This document shows positions 51,819 to 61,142 of a stretch of DNA of 64,000 bases, one piece after another. Position 1 is the stretch's first letter. The number at the start of each line of letters is the position of its first letter. Location of the stretch: the NCBI GenBank assembly GCA_900770225.1, contig CAAGJU010000193.1, forward strand, positions 5,516-69,515, in the 5' to 3' direction. Source of the DNA: Lachnospiraceae bacterium. Its GTDB lineage: Bacteria > Bacillota > Clostridia > Lachnospirales > Lachnospiraceae. The notes under the pieces are model-generated. The model was not told the origin of the DNA. It saw only the letters and a list, made by a program, of their open reading frames with translations, and searched no databases. Made by a program: the position numbers and the translations under genes.

Positions 51819-51971
51819 CAAATTTTGTTCAGAAAATAATACCGATAATCGAAGAATTTTACCATTTTCCGTTTTCGAGGCGGATGCTAGAATGCTTTCA
51901 TGGAGTTGAGAAAACTCTTATGGTTACCCGATTGGAGGGGTACAGATTTACAAACACAGGAGGAATTGAAA

Positions 51972-53171
51972 ATGAAAAAACAGGTAGTTAGTGTACTGCT
52001 TACAGCAGCAATGGCCACCGGAATGCTCGCAGGCTGCGGATCTTCCACAACTGCAACATCCAGCGCAGCATCATCTTCCAGCACTGCAGCGGCTTCCAGC
52101 ACCGCAGCAGCTTCCAGCTCCAGCGCGGCTGAGGAGAGCACATCCTCTTCCAGCACTGCAGCAGCTTCCAGCTCTTCTACTGAGGCAGTAAAATCTACTT
52201 CCGCAGCAGCTTCTACTGGCAAGGCAGATGGCACCTATGCACTGGTTCCGAAGTCAGCAGGTAACCCGTTCAATGAGAGAGAGGCTGATGGATTTACACA
52301 GGCTGTTGAGGCTATGGGCGGCACCGCTGTTGTCAACTATCCTGATCAGCCTACCGCTGATGCACAGATCACCGTTATCCAGTCTCTGATTTCTCAGGGC
52401 GTTGATTCCATCGCTGTAGCAGCAAACGATGCAAATGCTCTTTCCGCAGCTCTTCAGCAGGCTAAGGATGCAGGCATTGCAGTCTGCACACTTGACTCTG
52501 ATGTTAACGCTGCAGATCGTGCAGTATTCTGCAACCAGGCCGGCGTTCAGGAAATCGGCCAGGCTCTGATGGATGCCGTTCTTGATATCTCCGGTGGCGA
52601 GGGACAGTACGCTATCCTTTCCGCTACTTCTCAGGCTACCAACCAGAACGCATGGATCGATGCCATGAAGCAGATCGCAGCTTCTGATGACAAGTACTCC
52701 AAACTGGAGCTCGTTGAAGTTGCATACGGCGATGATGAGCCGCAGAAGTCCACTGACCAGACCCAGGCTCTGCTGACCAAGTATCCGGATCTGAAAGTTA
52801 TCTGCTCTCCGACGACTGTAGGTATCGCAGCAGCTGCTAAGGTTCTTCAGGACCAGGGATCTTCCGTAAAACTGACAGGTCTTGGACTTCCGTCTGAGAT
52901 GAAAGAGTACATCGGCGACGATGATTCTCATTCCTGCCCTTACATGTTCCTGTGGAACCCGATCGACCTTGGAAAACTTGCAGGCTACACTTCCATCGCT
53001 CTTGCTAACGGAACCATCACCGGCGCTGAAGGCGAGACCTTCGAAGCTGGAGACCTTGAGGGATCTCCTTACACCATCACTGCTAACTCTGACGGCGCTA
53101 CTGAGATCATCCTTGGCCAGCCTTTCAAGTTTGATCCGAGCAACATCGATGAGTGGGCTGAGGTATACTAA
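51972..53171 (+). CDS. Rhamnose-class (RhaS-like) ABC substrate-binding lipoprotein
   Basis: A 399-residue lipoprotein: lipobox 'GMLAGC' (~residue 21), then ~65 Ser/Ala/Thr residues as a stalk. The binding fold shows 'DAQITVIQSLISQGVDSIAVAANDANALSAALQQAKDAGI', 'AILSATSQATNQNAWIDAMKQI', 'VAYGDDEPQKSTDQTQALLTKYPDLKVICSPTTVGIAAAAKVL', 'LTGLGLPSEM' and 'FLWNPIDLGKLAGY', blocks that follow rhamnose-binding RhaS proteins and, more distantly, AI-2-binding LsrB. Rhamnose or a related deoxysugar is the best guess. AGGAGG precedes ATG 51972. The nearby galactan genes make a pectin (RG-I) source plausible. Confidence 0.88.
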   Translation: MKKQVVSVLLTAAMATGMLAGCGSSTTATSSAASSSSTAAASSTAAASSSSAAEESTSSSSTAAASSSSTEAVKSTSAAASTGKADGTYALVPKSAGNPFNEREADGFTQAVEAMGGTAVVNYPDQPTADAQITVIQSLISQGVDSIAVAANDANALSAALQQAKDAGIAVCTLDSDVNAADRAVFCNQAGVQEIGQALMDAVLDISGGEGQYAILSATSQATNQNAWIDAMKQIAASDDKYSKLELVEVAYGDDEPQKSTDQTQALLTKYPDLKVICSPTTVGIAAAAKVLQDQGSSVKLTGLGLPSEMKEYIGDDDSHSCPYMFLWNPIDLGKLAGYTSIALANGTITGAEGETFEAGDLEGSPYTITANSDGATEIILGQPFKFDPSNIDEWAEVY

Positions 53172-53214
53172 TCTCTCCTGAGATGTATACAGCAGAAAAT
53201 TAACACGAATGAAG

Positions 53215-53242
53215 GACGCTCTCCGGGAAACCGGGGAGCGTC
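53215..53242 (+). terminator. Intrinsic terminator after the binding-protein gene
   Basis: GACGCTC-TCCGG (53215-53226) pairs with CCGG-GGAGCGTC (53231-53242). The T-rich tail is weak (TTGCGTTG). Confidence 0.65.
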
Positions 53243-53353
53243 TTGCGTTGTCTGGGTTTTCGGTGGCAGCAGCGAGCGGCGCGTGATATGATAAGCCGGA
53301 AGTATACTGATGGCAGCAGGAATATGGAATCAATCAGGAATGAGGGGACGGAA

Positions 53354-54754
53354 ATGAAAAAACAGGTTGTATCAGTAATGACGGCAGGTGTTCTCGCGGC
53401 GGCGATGATCGCGGGCTGCGGAGGCACTTCATCGGGATCGACGTCCGTGGCATCTTCATCGGGAAATGCGTCTGCGGCTGCATCGGCAGACGCTGCGGCA
53501 GATGCGTCTGGTTCTTCCTCCGGCACGGCGTCAGCCGATGTGGCGGATGAGGATGAGCACACACTTTCTGTGTACGCCTGGGACAAAAACTTCAATATCC
53601 CGGCGCTGGAAGCTGCAGAGAAGGCTTATCAGAAGAAGGATCCTGATTTCAAACTCGATATCATTGAACAGCCTCAGGCCTCTGACATAGAAGCAGCCGT
53701 AACCCTGGCGGGCTCCTCAGGTGATTACAGTCAGCTGCCGGATATCGTTTTGTTCCAGGATCACTACATTCAAAGATATGTACATGATTATCCGGATGCA
53801 TGGGTGAGCGTGGATGACGCGGGTGTGAACTGGGATGATTTCGGAGCGGAGAAACTTTCCTATTCCACCATTGATGGCGTTCACTACGGATTTCCGGTGG
53901 ATAACGGCACCGTGATCATGGCGTACAGAACCGATATCCTAGCACAGTGCGGATATACCGTTGACGATATGACGGGCATTTCCTGGGATACCTTTGATGA
54001 GATCGGTAAGGAAGTCTATGAGAAGACCGGCAAGTATCTGCTCTCCTTTGACGGCAGTGGTGATGACCTCCCTTATATGATGCTGCAGGCGGAGGGCGTC
54101 TCCCAGTTTAAGGACGGCGAGCCCTGGATGAGCGATAACCAGACATTCAGGGATGTCATCGAACTGATCGTCAGGCTCCAGCAGGATAACGTTCTGTACC
54201 TGGCCAATGACTGGACGGATTATACCAATCAGACCATCATGGGCGATATGGTGGCCGGTGTCATGAACGGCAACTGGATCATTCCGACGATCGAGCAGGA
54301 AGCTGATAACAGCGGAAAATGGGAAATCACCTCCATGCCCACGCTGAAGGGCGGCGAGGGCTACGCCTCCAACGGCGGAGCTTCCCTGTACATTACAGGC
54401 AACTGCACAAAGCAGGATCTCGCAAAGGATTTTCTGGCATACACCTTCGGTGGCGGCAAAGGCTCTCAGGAGACCTATGACAACGCCCTGATCAACGGCG
54501 GCGTGATCACCTGCTGCATCTCCGCAGGCAAGTCAGATGTATATCAGAAGGGTGTTCCCTATTTCAATGATCAGCCGATCTATGCAAAAATCGTTGAGAT
54601 GGGTGCAAAGGTAAAGCCTGTAGAGCAGAGTGATTATCACTACACCGCCCGTGAGCAGGTTTCAGCGGCCATTCAGAACATCATCAACGGCGCCGATGTC
54701 GATCAGTCGATTCAGGATGCAGAGGATCAGGTGAAGTTCGCCATGGGCGAATAG
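53354..54754 (+). CDS. CUT1-type oligosaccharide ABC binding lipoprotein
   Basis: A 466-residue family-1 extracellular solute-binding protein: lipobox 'MIAGC' (~residue 20), a short Ser/Ala stalk, then 'HTLSVYAWDKNFNIPALEAAEKAYQKKDPDFKLDI', 'LPDIVLFQDHYIQRYVHDYPDAWVSVDD', 'YGFPVDNGTVIMAYRTDIL' and 'NGGASLYITGNCTKQDLAKDFLAYTFG', typical of MalE/LacE-like proteins for oligosaccharides. ATG 53354 after GAGGGGACGG; its first residues 'MKKQVVSV' are shared with the lipoprotein at 51972. Galacto-oligosaccharides are the likely ligand, from the GH2 and GH53 genes downstream. Confidence 0.9.
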   Translation: MKKQVVSVMTAGVLAAAMIAGCGGTSSGSTSVASSSGNASAAASADAAADASGSSSGTASADVADEDEHTLSVYAWDKNFNIPALEAAEKAYQKKDPDFKLDIIEQPQASDIEAAVTLAGSSGDYSQLPDIVLFQDHYIQRYVHDYPDAWVSVDDAGVNWDDFGAEKLSYSTIDGVHYGFPVDNGTVIMAYRTDILAQCGYTVDDMTGISWDTFDEIGKEVYEKTGKYLLSFDGSGDDLPYMMLQAEGVSQFKDGEPWMSDNQTFRDVIELIVRLQQDNVLYLANDWTDYTNQTIMGDMVAGVMNGNWIIPTIEQEADNSGKWEITSMPTLKGGEGYASNGGASLYITGNCTKQDLAKDFLAYTFGGGKGSQETYDNALINGGVITCCISAGKSDVYQKGVPYFNDQPIYAKIVEMGAKVKPVEQSDYHYTAREQVSAAIQNIINGADVDQSIQDAEDQVKFAMGE

Positions 54755-54866
54755 GTCCGGAGACATGTGGCAGATTCAGAAAGTCCGGGCATGTGACAGA
54801 TTCTGAAAGGCCGGAGGCATGTGGCAGATTCGGAAAGTCCGGGGACATGCGGCAGACGCTGACATG
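54755..54866 (+). repeat. Four 26-28-bp tandem units between binding protein and permease
   Basis: The pattern GTCCGGxGACATGTGGCAGA then TTC(A/G)GAAA repeats from 54755, ~54783, ~54809 and ~54837, the last running into the GGAGGAGG ribosome site of the next gene. All copies differ slightly. Confidence 0.85.
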
Positions 54867-54889
54867 AAGATGCAGGGAGGAGGCAAAGT

Positions 54890-55789
54890 TTGAACAGCCA
54901 GAAGAAAAGCAGCCTGACGGCCAGACAGCAGCGGGCCGGATGGGGATTCCTTCTTCCTGCGGCCATCCTGATTTTTATCATGAGTTTTTACCCGATGGTG
55001 CAGGCGTTGATCACGTCGTTCAGAACGGGGTCCAGCGCAAATATGAAATGGGCGGAACCGTTCTGGTATAATTACAGCCGTATGTTCCGGGACAGGCTGT
55101 TCCTGCGTTCGATCGGCAACACCTTTCTGTACCTCGTCATTCAGGTTCCGATCATGCTGATCCTGGCTCTTCTTCTGGCGCAGCTTCTGAACAACAGGGA
55201 TCTGCGGTTCAGGGGACTGTTCCGCACATGCATTTTTCTCCCGTGTGCGACATCTCTGGTATCTTATTCGCTGATTTTCAAGTCTCTCTTTGCGACACAG
55301 GGCTTCATTAATACGATCCTGATGAATCTCGGCATCATCTCAGAAAAAATCAACTGGCTCGGAAAGCCATCCACGGCGAAGTTTGTCATTATTTTTGCCC
55401 TGATCTGGCGATGGACCGGCTACAACATGGTCTTCTATCTGGCAGGCCTGCAGAACATCGAGTACTCCGTCTATGAGGCAGCGCATATCGACGGTGCGAA
55501 CGGCTGGCAGACCTTCTGGCACATCACTGTTCCGCTTCTGAAGCCGGTCATCATCATGACATGCATCATGTCGATCAACGGCACACTGCAGCTGTTCGAT
55601 GAGTCCATGAACCTGACAAAGGGCGGCCCGGCAAACTCGACGATCACGATGGCCCATTACATCTACAACAATTCTTTCGGAGAGGGTGTGGCAAACTTCG
55701 GCTATGCGTCAGCCATGTCCTTCCTGATCTTCATCATGGTGGCAATTCTCTCGTTCATCAACCTGAAAGCAGGTGATACCCGTGACTGA
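54890..55789 (+). CDS. CUT1-type ABC permease (MalF/LacF-like)
   Basis: A 299-residue permease with six helices: 'WGFLLPAAILIFIMSFYPMVQALITSF', 'LVIQVPIMLILALLLAQLLN', and the EAA loop 'VYEAAHIDGANGWQTFWHITVPLLKPVI'. The start is TTG 54890, with GGAGGAGG six bases upstream; no ATG competes. Its last codons ('LKAGDTRD' plus stop) are the first unit of the 38-bp repeat array leading to the partner permease. No ATPase gene lies in the cluster, so a shared MsmK-type ATPase encoded elsewhere is expected. Confidence 0.92.
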   Translation: MNSQKKSSLTARQQRAGWGFLLPAAILIFIMSFYPMVQALITSFRTGSSANMKWAEPFWYNYSRMFRDRLFLRSIGNTFLYLVIQVPIMLILALLLAQLLNNRDLRFRGLFRTCIFLPCATSLVSYSLIFKSLFATQGFINTILMNLGIISEKINWLGKPSTAKFVIIFALIWRWTGYNMVFYLAGLQNIEYSVYEAAHIDGANGWQTFWHITVPLLKPVIIMTCIMSINGTLQLFDESMNLTKGGPANSTITMAHYIYNNSFGEGVANFGYASAMSFLIFIMVAILSFINLKAGDTRD

Positions 55790-55951
55790 TACGTATGAAC
55801 CTGAAAACAGGTGATACCCGTGACTGATACGTATGAACCTGAAAACAGGTGATACCCGTGACTGATACGTATGAACCTGAGAGCAGGTAATAACCGTGAC
55901 TGATACATCGAAACTGAAAGCAGGTGATTCCCGTGTCTGATACATCGAAAA
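55762..55951 (+). repeat. Five 38-bp tandem units fusing the end of one permease gene to the start of the next
   Basis: Units start at 55762, 55800, 55838, 55876 and 55914 and share CCTGAAA(A/G)CAGGTGATACCCGTGACTGATAC. Units 1-3 are nearly identical; 4 and 5 have drifted. Unit 1 encodes the C-terminus and stop of the first permease. Unit 5 gives the AGGTG site and GTG start of the second. Each unit has its own RBS-like AGGTG and GTG followed by a stop. Confidence 0.93.
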
Positions 55952-56784
55952 CCGTCAGTAGCAGAAAAAACGGATCGCATGTGCAGAGAAAGCTGATCCC
56001 CGCGTATATTTTTCTTACGCTGGCATCGCTGTTTTCCGTTTTTCCCCTGTACTGGATGATCGCGGCGGCAACGAACAGATCCGTCGATGTGGCGAGAGGA
56101 ACGCTTCTGTTCGGCTCTTATGCGGCTGAAAACTTAAAAAATCTGGTGTCGGAATATCCGCTCTGGTCGAGCCTCGGGAATTCTTTTCTGTATGCCGGTG
56201 TACAGACTTTGCTCTGTCTGCTGATCTGTTCTCTGGCGGGCTTTGGCTTTGAGCTCTATCATACGAAGGGAAAGGACAGACTGTTTGCCGTCCTTCTGCT
56301 CGCGATGATGGTGCCGCAGGTGGCGACGATCATTCCGCTGTTTACGATGATGTCCAGGATGAAGCTTCTGAATACCGTGTGGGCCTTCATTCTTCCGCAG
56401 ATCGCGACGCCGTTCATGATCATGATGTTCCGCCAGAATTCGAGGAATTTCCCGGTGGATATCATGGAAGCGGCGAGGATGGACGGCCTGTCGGAGCCGG
56501 GGATCTATTTCCGCATGTATATGCCGATCATGCGTCCGACCTATGCCGCGGCAGCCGTCGTTACGTTCATGAATGCATGGAACGCCTATATGTGGCCGAA
56601 GGTCGTCATGACGGATAACCGCGCACAGACGATGCCGATGCTGATCGCCAATATTGCTGGCGGTTATACCATTGACTACGGCATGCTGATGATGGGCGTG
56701 CTGTTCTGTTCCGTTCCGACGATCATCATCTTCTTTGTACTTCAGAAGCAGCTGGCGGAAGGTATTACCGGTGCGGTCAGATAA
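55933..56784 (+). CDS. CUT1-type ABC permease (MalG/LacG-like)
   Basis: A 283-residue permease with six helices: 'LIPAYIFLTLASLFSVFPLYWMIAAATN', 'LLLAMMVPQVATIIPLFTMM', the EAA loop 'IMEAARMDGLSEPGIYFRMYMPIMRPTYAA' and 'FMNAWNAYMWPKVVM'. GTG 55933, six bases after AGGTG, is preferred; GTG 55924 is possible but lies inside that RBS. The N-terminal codons come from the last unit of the 38-bp array. The final codons before the stop begin the 17-bp array at 56777. It pairs with the permease at 54890. Confidence 0.9.
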   Translation: MSDTSKTVSSRKNGSHVQRKLIPAYIFLTLASLFSVFPLYWMIAAATNRSVDVARGTLLFGSYAAENLKNLVSEYPLWSSLGNSFLYAGVQTLLCLLICSLAGFGFELYHTKGKDRLFAVLLLAMMVPQVATIIPLFTMMSRMKLLNTVWAFILPQIATPFMIMMFRQNSRNFPVDIMEAARMDGLSEPGIYFRMYMPIMRPTYAAAAVVTFMNAWNAYMWPKVVMTDNRAQTMPMLIANIAGGYTIDYGMLMMGVLFCSVPTIIIFFVLQKQLAEGITGAVR

Positions 56785-56880
56785 ACCCGGAGATCAGGTA
56801 AACCCGGAGATCAGATAAATCCGGAGATCAGATAAACCCGGAGATCAGAAAAAATCCGGAGATCAGATGAACCCGGAGAG
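56777..56880 (+). repeat. Five to six 17-bp tandem units after the permease stop
   Basis: The unit A(C/T)CCGGAGATCAG(A/G)TAA repeats from the permease's own 'GTCAGATAA' end through to the ribosome region of the beta-galactosidase gene. One copy is a base longer. Each copy has its own stop codon. Confidence 0.88.
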
Positions 56881-56896
56881 AATGTGAGGAGAGTGT

Positions 56897-59800
56897 ATGA
56901 CTGGATTTGATTATGCTGTGGTGAGTGATCCCCGGGTGTTCAGGCAGAACAGGCTCGATGCCCATTCGGATCATTTCTTCTACCTGTCGCCGGATGCCAT
57001 GCCAGGGGATCCGTCTGACTGCCGGATGTCTCTGAATGGTATCTGGAAGTTCCGTTATGCCGAAAATTATCGGGAGGCCGTAACGGGATTTGAGAAGGAA
57101 AATTTTTCTGTCGAAGACTGGGATGATATCCGGGTGCCGGGACACATTCAGCTTCAGGGCTATGGACATCCGCAGTATGTGAATGAACAGTATCCCTGGG
57201 ACGGACATGAGGCGCCGGAACCTGGAGAGATTCCGGAAAGATTCAATCCGGTGGGCACGTATGTCCGGATGTTCGATGTGCCGGAGCGTTTCCGCGGTCA
57301 TACCGTGCATCTTGTTTTTCAGGGCGCTGAGAGCGGTATCGCCGTGTGGATGAACGGGACTTACGTGGGATACAGTGAGGATTCCTTCACGCCGTCGGCA
57401 TTTGACGTGACGCCTTATCTGAAGGAAAACGGATCAAACCGCCTGGCCGTGCAGGTATTCAGGTGGACATCCGGCAGCTGGTGCGAGGATCAGGACTTCT
57501 TCCGGTTCTCGGGCATTTTCCGGGATGTGGAACTGGTGATGCAGCCGGACGTGCACATGGAAGATCTCAGGATCCTGACGGATCTGAATGAACAGTTTAC
57601 GCGGGCTGTGCTGAAGATCAGGGCGTCAGTGACCGGCGAGGGAACGGTGAGAATCCGGCTGTATGACAGCGAAAAGAACAGCATCATCGATGAGACACGG
57701 GATCTCAGCGAAAAATTCAGCTGCGATCTCCCCGTGGATGCGCCGCGGCTGTGGAGTGCGGAGGAGCCGGTTCTGTATGATCTCCGGCTGGATCTCTCGG
57801 GAAGCAATGGCGTCCACCGGGAAACGGTGTGGGAAAAGGTCGGCTTCCGCAGATTCGAGATCCGTGACGGTATGATGCTGCTGAACGGGCAGCGGATTGT
57901 GTTTCGCGGTGTCAACCGGCACGAATTCTGCGCGGAGGCCGGCCGGTGTATCACAGAGGATATGATCTGCCGCGATCTGATCACGATGAAGCGCAATAAT
58001 ATCAATGCCGTGCGCACGAGCCATTACCCCAATCAGACGGTTTTCTACCGTCTGTGCGATGAGCTGGGCCTCTACGTGATCGACGAGACCAATCTGGAAG
58101 CGCACGGCACCTGGGATCCGATCGTCAGAGGTCTGAGATCGCCGGATTATGCCGTGCCCGGTGACAGGCCGGAATTTCTGCAGCTGGTGCTGGACCGCGC
58201 GGCTTCCATGTATGAGCGGGATAAAAATCATCCGTGCATCCTCATCTGGTCGTGCGGCAATGAATCATTCGGCGGCAGGGATATCTACGAGATGTCACGG
58301 TATTTCCACCGTATGGACAGCTCACGGATCGTTCATTATGAAGGCATTGCTCACGATCGCCGGTACAACGATACATCGGATGTGGAGAGCACCATGTATG
58401 TGCCGGTGGCGCATATCCGGGACTTCCTGCGTGTGCACCGCGATAAGCCGTATATCAGCTGTGAGTATTCCCATGCCATGGGGAATTCCTGCGGCGGACT
58501 AAAGATGTATACGGATCTGACGGATGAAGAACCGCTGTATCAGGGTGGCTTCATCTGGGATTTTATCGATCAGTCGCTTACGGCACGAGATCGTAATGGC
58601 AGGAAATATCAGGCATACGGCGGTGATTTTGACGACAGGCCGACCGATTACAGCTTCAGCGGTGACGGGCTGTGCTATGCAGAGGACAGAGATCCTTCTC
58701 CAAAAATGCAGGAGGTCAGGTGGTGTTATCAGACGGTGCGCATCCGCTTCGACGGGATGAAGGCGACGATCGAAAATAAAAACCTGTTTATCAATCTGGA
58801 CCGGTACCGCTGTGTGATGACGCTGGCGAAGAACGGTGAGGTGATGGAGACACATGAGGACAGACTGGATGTGCCGCCCTGCGGAAAACGCACGGTCGAT
58901 CTTCCGTTTACTGTTCCGGAAGCGTCCGGTGAGTATGTGATCACGATCTCTTTCTGCCTCGCGGAGGATACCGCCTGGGCCGGGCACGGATATGAGGTGG
59001 CGTTTGGCCAGACAGTGATTAACCGCACGGTTCCGGATCAGCCGGCTGCAGCGCCGCTCACTGTCACCGAAGGCTTCAATAATGTGGGCATTCGCGGCGG
59101 AGAGAAGGGCAGCGAATTCGAGATCCTGTTTTCCGCAACGGAGGGCGGACCGGTGTCGTACCGGTATGCGGGAAGAGAATTGCTGAAGCGCACGCCAGGG
59201 CCGAATTTCTGGCGCGCCATTACGGATAACGACCGGGCGAATCTCCTGATCTTCCGCGGAGGGCAGTGGCGTTCTGCCGGGCTGTTTGCCACGCAGAAGA
59301 CTGAGGGCGGAAGAGGCATGACGCCTTATCGTGTGGAGAGGAATAAGGACACCGTGGATGTGACGTATACGCTTCATCTGCCGACGGTACCGGCGAAGGA
59401 ATGCACCGTCACCTACCGTGTGGATGGCGCGGGGACCGTCCGGACGACGCTCTCGATGGACCGTTCCGATGATGTCGGTGTACTGCGGGAGTTCAGTATG
59501 CTGTTCACCATGGATGCGGCGTATGACGACGTGACGTGGTACGGCCTCGGACCGGAGGACACCTATCCGGACAGACGTCAGGCAAAGCTCGGCGTCTATC
59601 ATAAAAAGGTGACGGAAAACATGGCCAGATATCTGGTTCCGCAGGAGTGCGGCAACAGGGAAGACGTGCGGTATGCCAGGGTGACGGATGAAAGCGGCCA
59701 CGGACTGCTTTTCACATCAGAAGGTCTGGATTTTTCCGCCCTGCCGTACCGTCCGGAGGAACTGGAGACGGCGGCGCACAGCAATGAACTGCCGCCTGTG

Positions 59801-59935
59801 CTTTTTACCTGCATCAGGATCGGAAGGCAGGGTGGCGTCGGAGGCGATGATACGTGGGGTGCGGATGTACTGCCGCCCTGGCGGCTGGACAACAGCAGAC
59901 CACTCAGCATCACTTTCAGTTTCCGCGGCATCTGA
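56897..59935 (+). CDS. lacZ: Beta-galactosidase, glycoside hydrolase family 2
   Basis: A 1012-residue GH2 enzyme of LacZ length with the five-domain order. The jelly-roll start includes 'WDDIRVPGHIQLQGYGHPQYVNEQYPWDG', then 'RLAVQVFRWTSGSWCEDQDFFRFSGIFRDVEL', and the barrel begins at 'GQRIVFRGVNRHEFCAEAGR'. The acid/base Glu is residue ~456 ('WSCGNESFGG') and the nucleophile Glu ~523 ('ISCEYSHAMGN'). The C-terminal domain 4/5 'YGLGPEDTYPDRRQAKLGVY' is intact. No signal peptide, so it hydrolyses imported galacto-oligosaccharides in the cytoplasm. GTGAGGAG precedes ATG 56897. It is encoded between the importer and the galactanase. Confidence 0.95.
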   Translation: MTGFDYAVVSDPRVFRQNRLDAHSDHFFYLSPDAMPGDPSDCRMSLNGIWKFRYAENYREAVTGFEKENFSVEDWDDIRVPGHIQLQGYGHPQYVNEQYPWDGHEAPEPGEIPERFNPVGTYVRMFDVPERFRGHTVHLVFQGAESGIAVWMNGTYVGYSEDSFTPSAFDVTPYLKENGSNRLAVQVFRWTSGSWCEDQDFFRFSGIFRDVELVMQPDVHMEDLRILTDLNEQFTRAVLKIRASVTGEGTVRIRLYDSEKNSIIDETRDLSEKFSCDLPVDAPRLWSAEEPVLYDLRLDLSGSNGVHRETVWEKVGFRRFEIRDGMMLLNGQRIVFRGVNRHEFCAEAGRCITEDMICRDLITMKRNNINAVRTSHYPNQTVFYRLCDELGLYVIDETNLEAHGTWDPIVRGLRSPDYAVPGDRPEFLQLVLDRAASMYERDKNHPCILIWSCGNESFGGRDIYEMSRYFHRMDSSRIVHYEGIAHDRRYNDTSDVESTMYVPVAHIRDFLRVHRDKPYISCEYSHAMGNSCGGLKMYTDLTDEEPLYQGGFIWDFIDQSLTARDRNGRKYQAYGGDFDDRPTDYSFSGDGLCYAEDRDPSPKMQEVRWCYQTVRIRFDGMKATIENKNLFINLDRYRCVMTLAKNGEVMETHEDRLDVPPCGKRTVDLPFTVPEASGEYVITISFCLAEDTAWAGHGYEVAFGQTVINRTVPDQPAAAPLTVTEGFNNVGIRGGEKGSEFEILFSATEGGPVSYRYAGRELLKRTPGPNFWRAITDNDRANLLIFRGGQWRSAGLFATQKTEGGRGMTPYRVERNKDTVDVTYTLHLPTVPAKECTVTYRVDGAGTVRTTLSMDRSDDVGVLREFSMLFTMDAAYDDVTWYGLGPEDTYPDRRQAKLGVYHKKVTENMARYLVPQECGNREDVRYARVTDESGHGLLFTSEGLDFSALPYRPEELETAAHSNELPPVLFTCIRIGRQGGVGGDDTWGADVLPPWRLDNSRPLSITFSFRGI

Positions 59936-59988
59936 TCATCTGAGAATATGATGTGTCAGCAGCGGTGAAGGAGCGTTTCGTTCCGGCA

Positions 59989-60095
59989 GCGCTGACGGCC
60001 GGGACATAAGAAGTGTTAACATTCCAATAGCTTTGACGGTCGGGGACAGAAGAAGTGTTCACATTCCAACGGCATTGACGGCCGGGGACAGAAGA
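59989..60095 (+). repeat. Two and two-thirds 41-42-bp tandem units between the beta-galactosidase and galactanase genes
   Basis: TGACGG(C/T)CGGGGACA(G/T)AAGAAG then TGTT(A/C)ACATTCCAA occurs at ~59993, ~60034 and (partial) ~60076. Divergence is low. No gene lies in the 59936-60122 gap. Confidence 0.85.
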
Positions 60096-60122
60096 AACAG
60101 TTGCTGTGTGAAAGGATCGGGG

Positions 60123-61142
60123 ATGGGGATGGATGACAGGTTCGCGTATGGCGTTGATACGGGCTGGCTTTCGCAGCTGGAACAGCAGGGCTATACGTTT
60201 GAGGATGAAAACGGTGTGGCGGGCGATGCACTGGCCATTCTGAAAAGAATGGGCGCGAATGCCTACCGCCAGCGGGTCTTCGTGGATCCGCCGTCATCGG
60301 GATTCTGGGAAAAAAGAAAGAACGAGATCTGCATGACCGGTTTCTGCGATATCAGCGAAGCCGTAAAACAGGCGAAGCGCGCACAGGATCTGGGCTTTCG
60401 TATTCTGATTGATGCGCATTACAGCGACTTTTTTGCGGATCCGGATTTCCAGATCATGCCGGAGGCGTGGAAGTATGACAGTCTGGAAACCCTGAAGGCG
60501 CGCGTATATCAGCACACGGAGGACATCCTGCAGGCCATGCGGTGTGCAGATATCCACGTGGAGCAGTTTCAGGTGGGCAACGAGATCAATAACGGCATGA
60601 TGCATCCGGCGGGGCGTTTTCCGGAACAGGCCAAAGCACTGGCCGCACTGATCAACAGCGGATACGCGGCAGTGAAGGCTGTTTCGCCGGATACGGAGGT
60701 AGTGACGCATCTGGCCAGCATCGAGCGCCGGGAAGGTATCGAAGCTTTTTATGATACCTTCTTCGCCAATGGCGGCATGACGGATGTGCTCGGATTTTCG
60801 TACTATCCGTTCTGGCATATGCGGCAGACAAACAGGGAAGACTATGAGCATCCGCTTTCCTGGTACCTCAATTCCTATTACGTAAAGTACAGGAAGCCGG
60901 TCATCATTGCCGAGACCGGAGAAAAATATACGGAGCCGCAGAAGACGTATGATCTGCTCCGCGACGCCGTGGAGGCGCTCAGAAACATGCCTGACGGCGC
61001 CGGCCGGGGCATTTATTACTGGGAGCCCGAGGCGCCGGCCGAGGTGCTGCCGGACAGGTATCCGCTGGGCGCGGCCGTCATGAGCGGTGAGAGAACGATC
61101 CGCTTTACGAAGGCCATGCGTGCGTACAGCGCACCGAATTGA
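60123..61142 (+). CDS. Arabinogalactan endo-beta-1,4-galactanase, glycoside hydrolase family 53
   Basis: A 339-residue (beta/alpha)8 barrel. 'YGVDTGWLSQLEQQGYTFEDENG', 'NAYRQRVFVDPP', 'GFRILIDAHYSDFFADPDFQIMPEAW' and 'FQVGNEINNGMMHPAG' (acid/base Glu ~154), then 'DVLGFSYYPFW' and 'KPVIIAETGEKY' (nucleophile Glu ~264) are the GH53 hallmarks. Family members are normally secreted; this one starts 'MGMDDRFAYG' with no signal peptide, implying cytoplasmic cleavage of imported beta-1,4-galactan oligosaccharides. AAAGGA lies 6 bases from ATG 60123. The 3' end is duplicated downstream (61148-61200). Confidence 0.93.
   Translation: MGMDDRFAYGVDTGWLSQLEQQGYTFEDENGVAGDALAILKRMGANAYRQRVFVDPPSSGFWEKRKNEICMTGFCDISEAVKQAKRAQDLGFRILIDAHYSDFFADPDFQIMPEAWKYDSLETLKARVYQHTEDILQAMRCADIHVEQFQVGNEINNGMMHPAGRFPEQAKALAALINSGYAAVKAVSPDTEVVTHLASIERREGIEAFYDTFFANGGMTDVLGFSYYPFWHMRQTNREDYEHPLSWYLNSYYVKYRKPVIIAETGEKYTEPQKTYDLLRDAVEALRNMPDGAGRGIYYWEPEAPAEVLPDRYPLGAAVMSGERTIRFTKAMRAYSAPN

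Noticed and set aside
55702..55980. Minus-strand frames coding a repeated 'SVTGITCFQVHTYQSR' protein
   Set aside because: These only read through the 38-bp DNA repeats on the wrong strand; the repeats are explained by the permease junction.
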